Source: Metaphire vulgaris (taxonomy: Eukaryota > Annelida > Clitellata > Crassiclitellata > Megascolecidae). Taken from it: a DNA stretch of 64,000 bases. The position numbers and the translations under genes are program-made. The notes beneath the pieces were generated by a model. The model did not search any database. It was not told the DNA's origin and worked only from the letters and a program-made list of their open reading frames with translations. Positions 56,117 through 64,000 of this stretch are shown piece after piece (the first letter of the stretch is position 1; every line of letters begins with the position of its first letter). The stretch is taken from assembly GCA_018105865.1 (NCBI GenBank), contig CM030861.1:7566384-7630383 (forward strand). Reading direction: 5' to 3'.

Positions 56117-57574
56117 CTATGAATATCAAATGTCTTTGGGTCTTTGGCATGATATAGTATCACATCACTGAAGCAACAAAAACTGGTGTCATCCTCACTC
56201 CAAAATCCAACCGATGCACTGCTGTTCCTGTAACTCGTTCATTAAAGCATTCACTTTAAGTTTAACCTATAGGAGAATCAGTCTTGGTTCATATGTTGAC
56301 TAGATTAATGCAATTCCCTGCTTTTTGGCTTTTATTTGCCTTATTGCATAACGATAATGGCACAATAGAAGTTTATTGATTGACCTTTTATTAGAGTGGA
56401 CACTGATATGATGTATGCAACATTTTAACTTAAAGCTTATTATTACTGCATCATTATTGAAAATTTACATAAATTGAAGATTTGTTATATTTGCCTTTGC
56501 CATCCAGGTTACTGATATAAAATAAACCGCAGAGCTAAGACAAGTGGAACAGCAGATCAAGTTTTCTTTATAAGCTCCTTGATATTTTGAACCACTCACT
56601 GACTTGTAGCGCTCTTCTGGCTGCATGTCAACCCTTAGTAAATCATACTTGGTAGGCAATTTCTCATGACCTACAATAACAAGTATGGTAGTGTAAAAGT
56701 TGCAATATGTTATCAGCTGCCAATGTACTAGTGGTTTGCTATAAAGCACATCATTACCCTACCACAGTAAAAATGAATGTAATAGAATAAAATGAACAAA
56801 CTTTGCCACAGTAGTTCTTTTGGAAAAATACAAGTGAGTATTTGGTTGTACAGTGAAACCCGCTTAATTGCATAGGTGCCGTGCAAGACTTGCTTATGCG
56901 ATAAACTGAACTGATAATTAATAATAATTTGATCTGATAAACGTCTGATAATTAATTGTATGCACAAAACACTGGTTAGGGTTTTTATATTGTTATGCGA
57001 TTATGCGGGTTATGCAAGTAAGCGGTATGCGATTAAGTGGAATCCACTGTATTTACACTAGTAAAACATCTCTACTGTAAATTTATTTGCACACATCAAT
57101 ACACACAGAGCAGCAAGCTCAAAAGTCCACAATGAAAGCAAGGAATAGACTAATTCAAATAAAATTCATGGGATATCAAAATCTGATAGAAGGTATGCTA
57201 CTGCAATGTACAATACAAACACTCTATTAAAGAAACTTACAAGCAGGGCAAGTTAGAGATTTGCTGAATTCCACGTTTGCACAGTCATCACAAAAGATAT
57301 CTGAAGTTTGTTATAAAGGATACAACAACCAGTGAGGAGAAACATTATTCAGAATTTTTAGCTTTCAAGATACTGCCAGCATATTCTCCTCGCAACTGAC
57401 CTTTACATCATCCAGAACCTTTCCAAATTCTGGCCTTTCTAAACATAATTATCAATCAATTCTTTGCTTTGCCAAATAATGTTATTAAACATTGGATTCA
57501 CAGCAAACACACACACACAAGAGTCAACAGGTTTTCACACAGACTTACTTAGCCTCCTAAACCACTTTATATCA

Positions 57575-57642
<68 letters not shown>

Positions 57643-57759
57643 TCATTCTCATTCTCATTATTATTCTCATTATTATTCTCATTATTATTCTCATTATTAT
57701 TCTCATTATTATTATTATTATACCATCATCATCGTCTTCATCATCATTATCATTATCAC

Positions 57760-57835
<76 letters not shown>

Positions 57836-59870
57836 GGATTGCAAATCATTGAAAAAGTCACTTGCAGAAAGTAACTCCAAATATCAAACTATCATCTCAC
57901 AAGTTCAATAGGCAGCTAAAAGATTTCAAAGGTAAGTTCCATCAATAACAACATCAATATATCTCTGATTGTCATGCCTGGGAAAAGATGTTTGAGTGTG
58001 GCTTATCATTATTAGTCATTTTTCCACAACAAGAGTAAAGGCCAGACTAACCAAAATTTCTGGTTTTTAGAATGGGGTTCAAACATATGAAAATCAAAAT
58101 GTTTTACTTCAGTAATTCCCCAAAACGTTGTCTGCAAATCAAGCACCACTGTCATATCATCAATTGTAACCATTGAAACCAACAAAAGCGACTCATCTGA
58201 GACACGGAATGCATAATTATTAATTAATGCTCACAATAGGGAAACTAAATACTGTCTATGAGGCCACTTGCAAAACCCTATTCATGCAGAGGAAAACAAT
58301 TTTAGAGGCATGGGCGTCTTCAGGGGGCGGGAAGATAGATGAGTGGTAACATCACTGGGCAGGCATGCCGACGGAACGGGTTCAATCCACAAATTTTTCC
58401 AGGGAGCCCCATTAAGGCGTCTTCAGAAATTTTTCTAGGGGTGCAAAACAGGGTCATGTGATGAAAGAAACAAAAGTATTGTACAAGACTGTCAATATCT
58501 ATTGGACTAATATAAATGATTTAGCACTACAAGAAAGTTCATTGGATTCTTATATAAATTCATATTTTAACTTAGTACTATAGGATACTTATTAATTAAT
58601 TTTACTTTTTTAATAACTTCACAAATTTTCCAGGGGTGCAATTGCACACATTGAACCCCCCCTCTGGGCGCCCATGTTTACAGGAAGTTTATAATCTCAG
58701 TAATACAATTTTTCAAATTTAAAATGGAATTTAATCAACCAAGTTAATATTATTATTACAAAATTTCTGATAAAGGATACGAGAACAGGATGTCGCCTGA
58801 AAAACAATGCATGTCAGTAAATTATAAATATACAATCAATCAACAAATTACCAACATGTATGTCATTCTGATTTTGAGGTACATGTTGCCAGTGATAAGT
58901 TTGATAACATTGCCAAGTCGGAAGTTTGGGGGTTAAATCATCTTGGCTGCCAGACAAATTTTTTTATTGTGTATTATTATTCTGTGGGTGGAGGGGTACC
59001 AAAATCGGGTTTAAGATAGCAAAAACGAAAAAAAGAAGCAAGAAAATTTTCAATTTAGTTGAACGTGCTCATATACCTATATAACTAACTTAATCAAGGA
59101 AAAAATTATAGATGGTGACCTTCTTTTATCTTGTCAAGATTTTTTGAATTCATTGAAGTTGGAAATGGTTATAACCCCCCCCCCATTCCGAAAATACTGA
59201 CTATGCCACTGCATGTTTCTATAAACTACAAAACAAATTGTGTAATATCAAGAGCACCATCTGTAAACAACTCTCATTTACTAGCCGTGGAGAGTCACTC
59301 AGTGCCGTCCTGGGGTAACAAATTGGGTCCTGGAAATTACTGACCTCAGAGGTCCATATTGTAAAATGCCTGCTCAAGTAGATTAATTATAATTAAGCTG
59401 TGGTCCAGTTAGCCTATGTCTGGTAATGACACCAGGTACATACTGGCTATACAATGACATGGGAAATTTTCATAGCCCCTTCGTTCTCAAAGGGGACATA
59501 GAAATTTTCCAGGTCACTGTAAGGCCAGTATGTTACTGGTGTCACTACTAGACATAGACTTGGGCTTAGTTGCCAGAATGTGCTGTACATCTACGAAAGT
59601 TTAGCTGAGTTCGTTATAGTATGGGCCCACTTCAATGTTGAAAGAGATTGTCCTGTTGTTTCAAAAATAAGTGATGTGCAATCATCATAAATTCACTAAA
59701 ATGCCCTTGTCAGCTGATCTCATAACCAATGAAAAACAATCAAAGGAATAATTCAACTATATTCATCATTTAAGCATGTAAATGATAACTCCAGAACATC
59801 TCACCCAAGCAGATGTACCCAGACTTTTGTGACATCTGCGATTATTGCATATCAGATCACTGCTATCCAT
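48358..59870 (-). CDS. CCNB1IP1: CCNB1IP1/HEI10, meiotic RING E3 ligase
   Basis: HEI10 is a RING-type E3 that marks and matures crossover sites at the synaptonemal complex. Exons on the minus strand: 59805-59870 (ATG at 59870; ICNNRRCHKSLGTSAW), 57241-57300 (IFCDDCANVEFSKSLTCPAC), 56600-56670 (HEKLPTKYDLLRVDMQPEER), 55797-55871 (MVLAGLKPDIIMEISTRALS), about 54579-54680 (KSEVEQMYSQLTINAEADI; acceptor uncertain), 52260-52351 (ELAEKLAEKARQHQRLQ), 51241-51367 (SLYDALRRQWISQNMRASDD), 50166-50264 and 48358-48479 (ending PLPSPRNSARRKKLF, stop TAA). Phases agree at all junctions except exon 1 to 2. There the short VTACSH-like part with two zinc ligands is missing, so a microexon of about 16 bases probably exists. 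Layout: RING, coiled coil, S/P-rich tail. About 265 residues, against 277 in human. Introns hold SINEs, a LINE fragment and MITEs. Confidence 0.92.
49145..49686. mobile_element. hAT-like element filled with AGTTAAAC repeats
   Basis: The ends are GTGATGGGCAAAAGTTAACT and TTTAGTTAGTGCCCATCACTG. The flanks aacttaag and cacttaag match at 7 of 8. The interior has more than fifteen AGTTAAA(C) or GTTTAACT words in both directions, mostly near the two ends. It lies in the last intron of CCNB1IP1. Confidence 0.78.
50980..51045 (+). mobile_element. SINE 3' fragment
   Basis: GCGGTTTTCACACAGGAAAA then TTAGCCTCCTAAAGCACTTT and a short ATT tail. Related SINE-body fragments are at 52065-52130 (inverted) and 57525-57577. 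Confidence 0.55.
52065..52130 (-). mobile_element. SINE 3' fragment (inverted)
   Basis: AATAATAACTGGATTTTAAG then TGGTTTAGTAGGATT...CTGTGTTGAAAAC is the reverse of the SINE body. The same sequence is at 4935-4985 and, diverged, 54790-54855. Confidence 0.6.
52690..53008 (-). mobile_element. 5S rRNA-derived SINE
   Basis: On the minus strand the head reads CCAGTTCTTGTCAGAACACC, TAAGTTAAGCAACTCTGAG, TGGTTAGTACTTGGATGGG and TGTCCATCCTGGGATCTAGC. This follows the internal promoter half of animal 5S rRNA (GGTTCTCGTCCGATCACCGA ... AAGTTAAGCAAC ... TTAGTACTTGGATGGG). The body follows, ending with the tail TACCTTTACCTTTTT. The first part of 5S is absent, so it is a SINE head (SINE3-like) and not a 5S gene. 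Confidence 0.88.
53613..53952. mobile_element. pogo/Tigger-like MITE with a nested MITE
   Basis: TACAGTAGAACATCATTATA on the left and TATTATAATGAAGTCCTAC on the right are of the pogo type. A family C MITE (53662-53818; CAGAGGAGTAGCTAC to CCTGGCTACACTCCTG) is inside. Confidence 0.6.
54109..54228 (+). mobile_element. tRNA-derived SINE, copy 4
   Basis: Box A-like AGCAGAGTGGGTTATGCG and box B-like TGGTTCAAAACC, then GTGGCTTTCACACAGGCAGT and TAAGCCACTTTAAATCAT. In intron 5 of CCNB1IP1. Confidence 0.75.
54893..55265 (+). mobile_element. 5'-truncated LINE 3' end with (TTGA)n tail
   Basis: The frame ending at 55132 gives NLSSFRSGLKTYLFDLAYPP and a stop, the usual end of an L2/CR1-type reverse transcriptase. 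The UTR GGGTGCCATCGGCTGATGG...AGAAGTTTATTGATTGATTG follows. The same 3' end occurs at 56330-56385 and, inverted, 6735-6811. Confidence 0.75.
55300..55555 (-). mobile_element. tRNA-headed SINE (family 3)
   Basis: The minus strand has CAGTGGAGCAGTGGTTAGCG (box A) and GGTCCGTGGTTCAACTCCCG (box B). The far end is TACCTTTACCT, the same tail as the 5S-headed SINE and 61830-61990. Confidence 0.8.
56053..56115. repeat. (AT)n microsatellite
   Basis: About 30 AT units. Confidence 0.95.
56849..57056. mobile_element. pogo/Tigger-type MITE
   Basis: The ends CAGTGAAACCCGCTTAATTG and GATTAAGTGGAATCCACTG with TA on both sides. The interior repeats TTATGCGATTATGCGGG-like words. Confidence 0.8.
57525..57835 (+). 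mobile_element. SINE body with expanded (ATT)n tail
   Basis: GGTTTTCACACAGACTTACT then TAGCCTCCTAAACCACTTTA TATCAC leads directly into an ATT array (57578-57640), an array of TTATTCTCA units (57641-57706) and a second ATT array (57762-57833). Confidence 0.7.
58313..58675. mobile_element. MITE with GGGCGTCTTC ends, holding a SINE piece
   Basis: CATGGGCGTCTTCAGGGGG and TCTGGGCGCCCATG bound it. The interior GGGGTGCAAAACAGGGTCA also occurs at 62160-62178. Inside, TAGATGAGTGGTAACATCAC then GACGGAACGGGTTCAATCC looks like a tRNA-type SINE head. The element GGGCGTCTTCA occurs twice. Confidence 0.6.
58905..59212. mobile_element. hAT-type MITE, relative of 1091-1346
   Basis: GATAACATTGCCAAGTCGGA then GTTTGGGGGTTAAATC on the left and CTGACTATGCCACTG on the right match that element. 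The box TGACCTTCTTTTATCTTGTC is at 59116-59135. Confidence 0.75.
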
Positions 59871-60249
59871 TGTTTCTCACCAAGCACTTAAAAACAACAA
59901 TTATACAGTGTGGATAAATACAGTGGCATAATGGGCTACAAAATGTTTTTTGTAAGTTTTAAACATTAGACACTTTAGTAAGTAAAATCTCATGGATTCA
60001 TATAGCGCTTTCGTGTAGGCCTAGTACCGCAGTGGCCCAGTTATCACTAAAATAATTTTAAAAGTCAAAATTCTTACAAATTCTAACGTCAAGAGGAACA
60101 AATGCTCCTATAATTATTAGAATAGGATTTTAAAATAAATTAAAGGATAAGTTAGTAGCAGATTTCGTCGTCGTTTTTATCGGCCGCGGCTCAGACGTCG
60201 TCTGCCTCGGTTTAGCTTCGATTTTTGATAAATAAATAAATTAAAGAAG
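59871..60249. promoter_or_regulatory. Upstream region of CCNB1IP1
   Basis: Flank of the proposed start codon. A CpG-rich segment at 60160-60215 (TCGTCGTCG...CGGCCGCGG...GACGTCGTC) could be part of a promoter. Nothing decisive. Confidence 0.3.
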
Positions 60250-60335
60250 TAAGTATGCAAAGTCTCTTTAATTTCTATAGCGCTTTTAAAAGCAGCACAA
60301 CAGTAGCTCCTTGTTCCTAGGCGCTTAATCTTAGT
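60250..60335 (-). mobile_element. LINE 3' tail fragment (inverted)
   Basis: TTTCTATAGCGC...AAAGCAGCACAACAGTAGCT then GGCGCTTAATC is the reverse of the 3' end of the LINE at 8024-11873. Confidence 0.7.
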
Positions 60336-60399
60336 ATGAAGATCTTAGTATCTTAGTAGCTATAGCCAAAAGTTAGGTCATTCATGCAAGTCATTTAAC

Positions 60400-60720
60400 T
60401 CATGGAACTCGAGCCCAGCTTCCCTTCGCAGACTTCAACACTTTCAAACAATAAAATCTGAATCCTCATTTCCTATGATAACCGCATTATATCATCAAGT
60501 CTTTAGGTCTAAGCTTAAATCCTTCCCTTTTCTAAAATCATTTTTTCTATAGCTGTAAGCCTGTAACAACCTAGCCTCACTGCTGTTCGGATGTTGACTA
60601 TTGCCTTTCTAAAAGCTATTTTTTAAGAAAGACTGAGCGCCTAAGAATAAGCAGCTACTGTTGTGCTTCCAAGGCGCTATAGAAATCCACGAGATTTTAC
60701 TTACTTACTTACTTACTTAG
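60400..60720 (+). mobile_element. 5'-truncated copy of the L2/CR1-like LINE
   Basis: It matches the reverse complement of 8024-8350 almost base for base (CCCAGCTTCCCTTCGCA..., ACCTAGCCTCACTGC, GCGCCTAAGAATAAGCAGCT, ATAGAAATCCACGAGATTTT) and ends in (ACTT)n. Confidence 0.9.
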
Positions 60721-61008
60721 GCTACTTTAATCCAAAGGGTCATTGTGGTTGGACCTTACGGATATGGAGAAAATGATCGTTTGAAGAGAAATGCTTTGAG
60801 TTTAGTAGGCCTACAAAAACTTGAAGATATGTTGCAAGAGGGAAGAAAAGTGCTGACTTAGAGTTTGTTGTTTGACCATATAGTGTAAAGTGTAGAGTGT
60901 AGACAGTGAAGGCAAAGCCTTTTAAGGAAAATTAACCACTGCACTCAACTCAGCACATCCGCGTAAAAACAAGCAAAAAAGGTTGTCCGGAAAACTCATT
61001 CATCGTTG

Positions 61009-61063
<55 letters not shown>

Positions 61064-61829
61064 TATCATCATCATCATCATCACCACCACCACCACCATC
61101 ACCAGGCTTTTTGCCTCGGGGCCAAATAGTTTCTGTTCTGAAGCATTGCGTCGCCATCTGGCGAATATGAACGACGTTTCTTAATTAAGTGAAAAATTCA
61201 AGTATTTAATGGAAATCGCATGAAGGTGTAACTCTGATCGAACATATGGCAAATTTGTCTTTCAGTCTCATCATTCGTAGTCGCAAAAGTTTAGGCAAAG
61301 GAAGAACCTAATCTTATAGCGCATTGGAACGCCAATTTTTGAGGATTATCGTTTGTTCCACAAGAAACCTTTATTTAAACTAGTCTTTTCCTTATACATT
61401 GGAGAAACGCGTCTTAGCCGACAGACTCGGATGCTGCCTGATTCTGCTCCAACGAGTACAAGTTGTAAAGAATAAAGCGCAAAATGCGATAACAGATTTG
61501 ATGGTTTGTTATTGAAACGAAAGGCAGGCGACATGTAGTATCCTATATTAATTGGAACTTCTGTAGCGCCATTGTGTCAATGCACTTGGGATCTGTTTGG
61601 ACAGCAAGGCTAAAATTTAATGGATTCATAAATTTTCTTCGAGAACTAGATTATTAGATACTGAGGATGATTAGGCCTACACAATTGTGACTTCGTACGG
61701 GCTAACTCAGAACCTTAGACCGTTGACTGAATGCTTCTCAGTAGTAGGCTATGTCGTGGCTGGAAAAAGTTTGGGACGCTCTGCCAGAGACTGTCATAGT
61801 GTAGGCTCCGCTCATAGAAAGGCCTTGCT
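60721..61829. other. Intergenic with (ATC)n at 61007-61090
   Basis: The array has about 25 ATC units with one ATT, then CACCACCACC. The box is antisense at 60969-60986. No gene is recognised in the rest. Confidence 0.5.
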
Positions 61830-61960
61830 AAAGGTAAAGGTTTCACCCGTCGGCTCAATGCCCATAGGGTTCCGGTGCTGAACTCCATTTTTGTGTCCAT
61901 CAGCCCAAAGGTGGCTAAGGTTCTAAGCCCAGGGTTGGAGTTGCCGGGGGGGGGGGGATT
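61830..61960 (-). mobile_element. SINE fragment with TACCTTTACC tail
   Basis: The plus strand reads AAAGGTAAAGGTTTCACCCG...TTCCGGTGCTGAACTCCATTT, which parallels 52696 (AAAGGTAAAGGTAGCCCT...GGCGCTGATCTCCGG) and 55305. The head is lost. Confidence 0.55.
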
Positions 61961-62084
61961 GACCATTTCGTTGAGCGAATGAGCGCTCATTCACGTGCTA
62001 CCTACCCCTCTCCCCACTCCCCTAAATTTCTCAACGGTTTTTCTCAAATCCCACGATCGGTTCCTGCCAGGATATGGGGCCCGC

Positions 62085-62245
62085 CATGGGCGTCCGCATT
62101 TTTTCCACGGGGTGCAAAACAGGTCTTTTGACGAAAGAAATGAAAAAAAAATTCAGGAGCTGCAAAACAGGGTCATGTGACCAAAGAAACAAGGAATTTT
62201 ACTTTTTTCATAACTTTACAATTATTTTTCCAGGGGTGCAATATT
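62085..62245. mobile_element. Remnant of the GGGCGTCCG-type MITE
   Basis: CATGGGCGTCCGCATTTTTT, GGGGTGCAAAACAGG and TTTTCCAGGGGTGCAAT match 31910-32096 and 58313-58675. Confidence 0.6.
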
Positions 62246-62318
62246 GTTGCGGATTAGTAGACAGAAGTAGAAGGAACTCATTCAGACCATCGTCCAAGCC
62301 AATAGGGAACGACGGAAG

Positions 62319-62479
62319 CAGGGTCGTAGCGACGGGGGGTATATCGGTATACATATCCCCCAAAATTAGGCTACCTCAAAAATTGTTATGTGCTTTTTAA
62401 GATTTTCAAAGTTTTTAAAGATTTATACCCCCATCACATTATCCCCCCCCCCCGAATCAAATTCCTGGCTACGCCCCAG
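62319..62479. mobile_element. hAT-type MITE, family C
   Basis: The ends CAGGGTCGTAGCGACGGGG and CCTGGCTACGCCCCAG. The 8-bp duplication gacggaag is perfect (62311-62318 and 62480-62487). Confidence 0.93.
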
Positions 62480-62630
62480 GACGGAAGGACAGAAAAAATA
62501 ATTCACGCTTCGAAGCTTCGTTAAAACAGTCAAGTGTGCAATTAAAACCAGAACATGGGCGTATACAGACAAGGCGACGTCTCTACGAAAAACCAGCACC
62601 GTATACGAGTCACGTCGACAGACCGTGTCA

Positions 62631-63425
62631 CTACTCATGAAACGGGCCCCGATGCGTCATCTCTTGGCCCGATTCCAGCGGCAGCATAAACGAAGCCTGC
62701 GTCTGCCTCATGCGCTGAACGACCTTGTTCAGTTCGCAGACCTCGTTTCTCAGCTTCAGTATCTCCTGCTTCTGGACGTCGACGACCTTCTTCGTCTCGC
62801 CCAGCTGGCGCATCAGCTGGGCGTTCTTCGTCCCGTCGGCCAGCTTCTGGATGACCTCGGCGGTGCTCAGCTTGTTCGCCTTACGATGGAGACCGAGGGC
62901 GCTCTCGAGCCCCAGAGAGTTGAAACGGCAGCCCTTCAGTTCGCGTCGCATGTCGCTGATCTCGCGGATCAACAATACGTTCTCCTGAACAACAACAGAG
63001 GCGCCGAGCGCTGAATGGGGCGACTAAAAAAGGGAACGTTGTTAGAGTGGTATAGTCAGGCCTGAGCTACTGTTGTTGTGCTGCTTTCCAAGGCGCTATA
63101 GAAATCCACGAGATTTTACTTACTTACTTACTTTTCGGGAATTTTTCGAGAGACCGAAAATGGGGACCGGCCCGTTGTTACGTCATATTTTAGGGGAGTC
63201 CGACTTTTATTACGTCGCGTTACGATGGGGTGGGGGTCAAAAAAGTACAAAAATCGCGTTACGTAATTTATGGACGACCCCTTATAGTGTCCCTTGTTAT
63301 AAACGCTCTTAATTAGCTTTAGTCTCCGCTATGCTTGCTGCGCTCTATAAATTGCAATGTCCTAAATAATAATAATATTTAATATTTAATCCTATATATT
63401 CCTATATAATAATAATAATATTATA

Positions 63426-63500
<75 letters not shown>

Positions 63501-63834
63501 TCGTTTCAGGGCTGTTATTTTAGCTTACGTTTTGTAAAGAAAAATTATTCCAGTTGCAGCTTCAGTCTTAGTTAAAGAAATTAAAGTAATTTTGGTTTTA
63601 ATTTTTATTTCTTTAACTAGTATAAACAGCTGCTGTAAATTAGGGCCCACCCTACCCAGAGACAGTTCTGCAAATCCTTTCTTGCCCTACCTGCATTACG
63701 CGCAGGTGATCGTGTTTTTGGGTTTCGATGTCTTTGCCGAGTTGCTTGCGTAGGGTTGTGATCGTGGACTCGAGATGCTCCCTCTGGCGACTAAGTTCAC
63801 AGACGACGTCGGCGTCCAACTCGGCTGCTGCGTT
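62631..63834 (-). CDS. CFAP57: CFAP57-like ciliary coiled-coil protein, last two coding exons
   Basis: CFAP57 (WDR65) is an axonemal WD-repeat and coiled-coil protein linked to inner dynein arms. Exons on the minus strand: 63691-63834 (acceptor CTTTAG, donor GTAGGG, 48 codons, phase 0) and 62631-62984 (acceptor GTTCAG, 117 codons plus stop TAG). The junction reads LGKDIETQKHDHLRVMQ then ENVLLIREISDMRRELK. This follows the family's ...QENV.LIKEIN.LRRELK segment near its C-terminus. After it comes an acidic/basic heptad region (ETKKVVDVQKQEILKLRNEV) and a short tail. The WD repeats must lie right of the window. The exons are GC- and CpG-rich. Identity rests on the short conserved segment; another CFAP57-type paralogue is possible. 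Confidence 0.75.
63061..63131 (+). mobile_element. Short 3' end of the L2/CR1-like LINE
   Basis: CTACTGTTGTTGTGCTGCTT, CCAAGGCGCTATAGAAATCC and ACGAGATTTTACTTACTTAC; identical to the 3' end at 60660-60715. Within the CFAP57 intron. Confidence 0.85.
63150..63285. mobile_element. Right half of a GGGGTCGTCC MITE
   Basis: GGGGTGGGGGTCAAAAAAGT, ATCGCGTTACGTAATTTATG and GACGACCCC. The left end is degenerate (GGGGACCGGCCCGTTGTTACG). The type is related to 21865-22158. Confidence 0.6.
63370..63500. repeat. Palindromic (AAT)n-(ATT)n tract
   Basis: About 14 AAT units switch directly into about 14 ATT units near 63463, so the array is a long inverted repeat. It is preceded by a small ATATTTAAT-rich stretch. 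Confidence 0.92.
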
Positions 63835-63847
63835 CTAAAGCAAAGTC

Positions 63848-64000
63848 ACCGCCACTCATGGTTATTTCTAGGGGGCCAGAGGGGCCCGTGCCCCCCTATT
63901 GAGAGCCTGGCCCCCCAGTGGCCCCCCAGTTGGGACCCTATACTTAATGCTACATACTGTACATTAAACAACAAATGGTTGGCCCCATGATTAGAAGTTG
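63848..64000. mobile_element. hAT-type MITE, family A, cut by the window edge
   Basis: GTGCCCCCCTATTGAGAGCC, GGGACCCTATACTTAATGC and ACAACAAATGGTTGGCCCC match 6812-6994 in the same direction. It starts close to the acceptor of the CFAP57 exon (63835-63840). Confidence 0.85.

Noticed and set aside
57464..57880. Tyrosine/isoleucine- and asparagine-rich frames
   Set aside because: Translation of the ATT/AAT microsatellite.

Overview
This is an AT-rich window from the nuclear genome of an invertebrate animal. It has spliced genes with GT-AG introns, and most of the sequence is dispersed repeats: LINEs, tRNA- and 5S-derived SINEs, and dozens of short non-autonomous DNA transposons. I cannot name the species. 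A deuterostome or spiralian is plausible, because L2/CR1-type LINEs, 5S SINEs and VWA/EGF multidomain proteins occur together, but this is inference. I see no canonical tRNA or rRNA gene, no CRISPR array and no prokaryotic or viral gene.

Host genes: (1) The 5' three coding exons of ETHE1, a mitochondrial persulfide dioxygenase, on the minus strand (2059-4359). The remaining exons were not found in the window and probably lie to the left. (2) A secreted protein with five VWA and three EGF domains on the plus strand (16892-22926). It has one intron and an apparent one-base frameshift near 17567. (3) A coiled-coil plus BEN-domain nuclear protein on the plus strand (41956-45280). Five exons join in phase to give 438 codons plus stop. 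(4) CCNB1IP1/HEI10, a meiotic RING E3 ligase, on the minus strand (48358-59870), with nine recognisable exons. (5) The last two coding exons of a CFAP57-like ciliary coiled-coil protein on the minus strand (62631-63834). The BEN gene and CCNB1IP1 are convergent. CCNB1IP1 and CFAP57 are in tandem. The genes do not form a functional pathway.

Repeat landscape: 6-15 kb is a transposon nest. A plus-strand LINE (7060-12840) is split by a full-length minus-strand L2/CR1-like LINE (8024-11873) flanked by a 6-bp target duplication. Next to it are a hAT element carrying head-to-head telomere-like repeats (12972-13146) and a SPIN/Charlie-type hAT element (13313-14481) that itself contains another element. 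From 23 to 41 kb there are almost only nested hAT-type MITEs, decayed LINE 3' ends and SINEs, plus an intact 355-residue mariner-type transposase with 50-bp-class terminal inverted repeats (33289-34678). Many MITEs still show perfect 8-bp target duplications, so their ends are certain.

The signals I find least explained are: a box close to GATGACCTTTTTTGCTTGTC repeated in about 14 places inside elements with different terminal repeats; the palindrome TAGGCCTA about 18 times; a 5S-derived and a tRNA-derived SINE family sharing the same body; and a 2A-like GDIHPNPGP peptide in the N-terminal region of the LINE.
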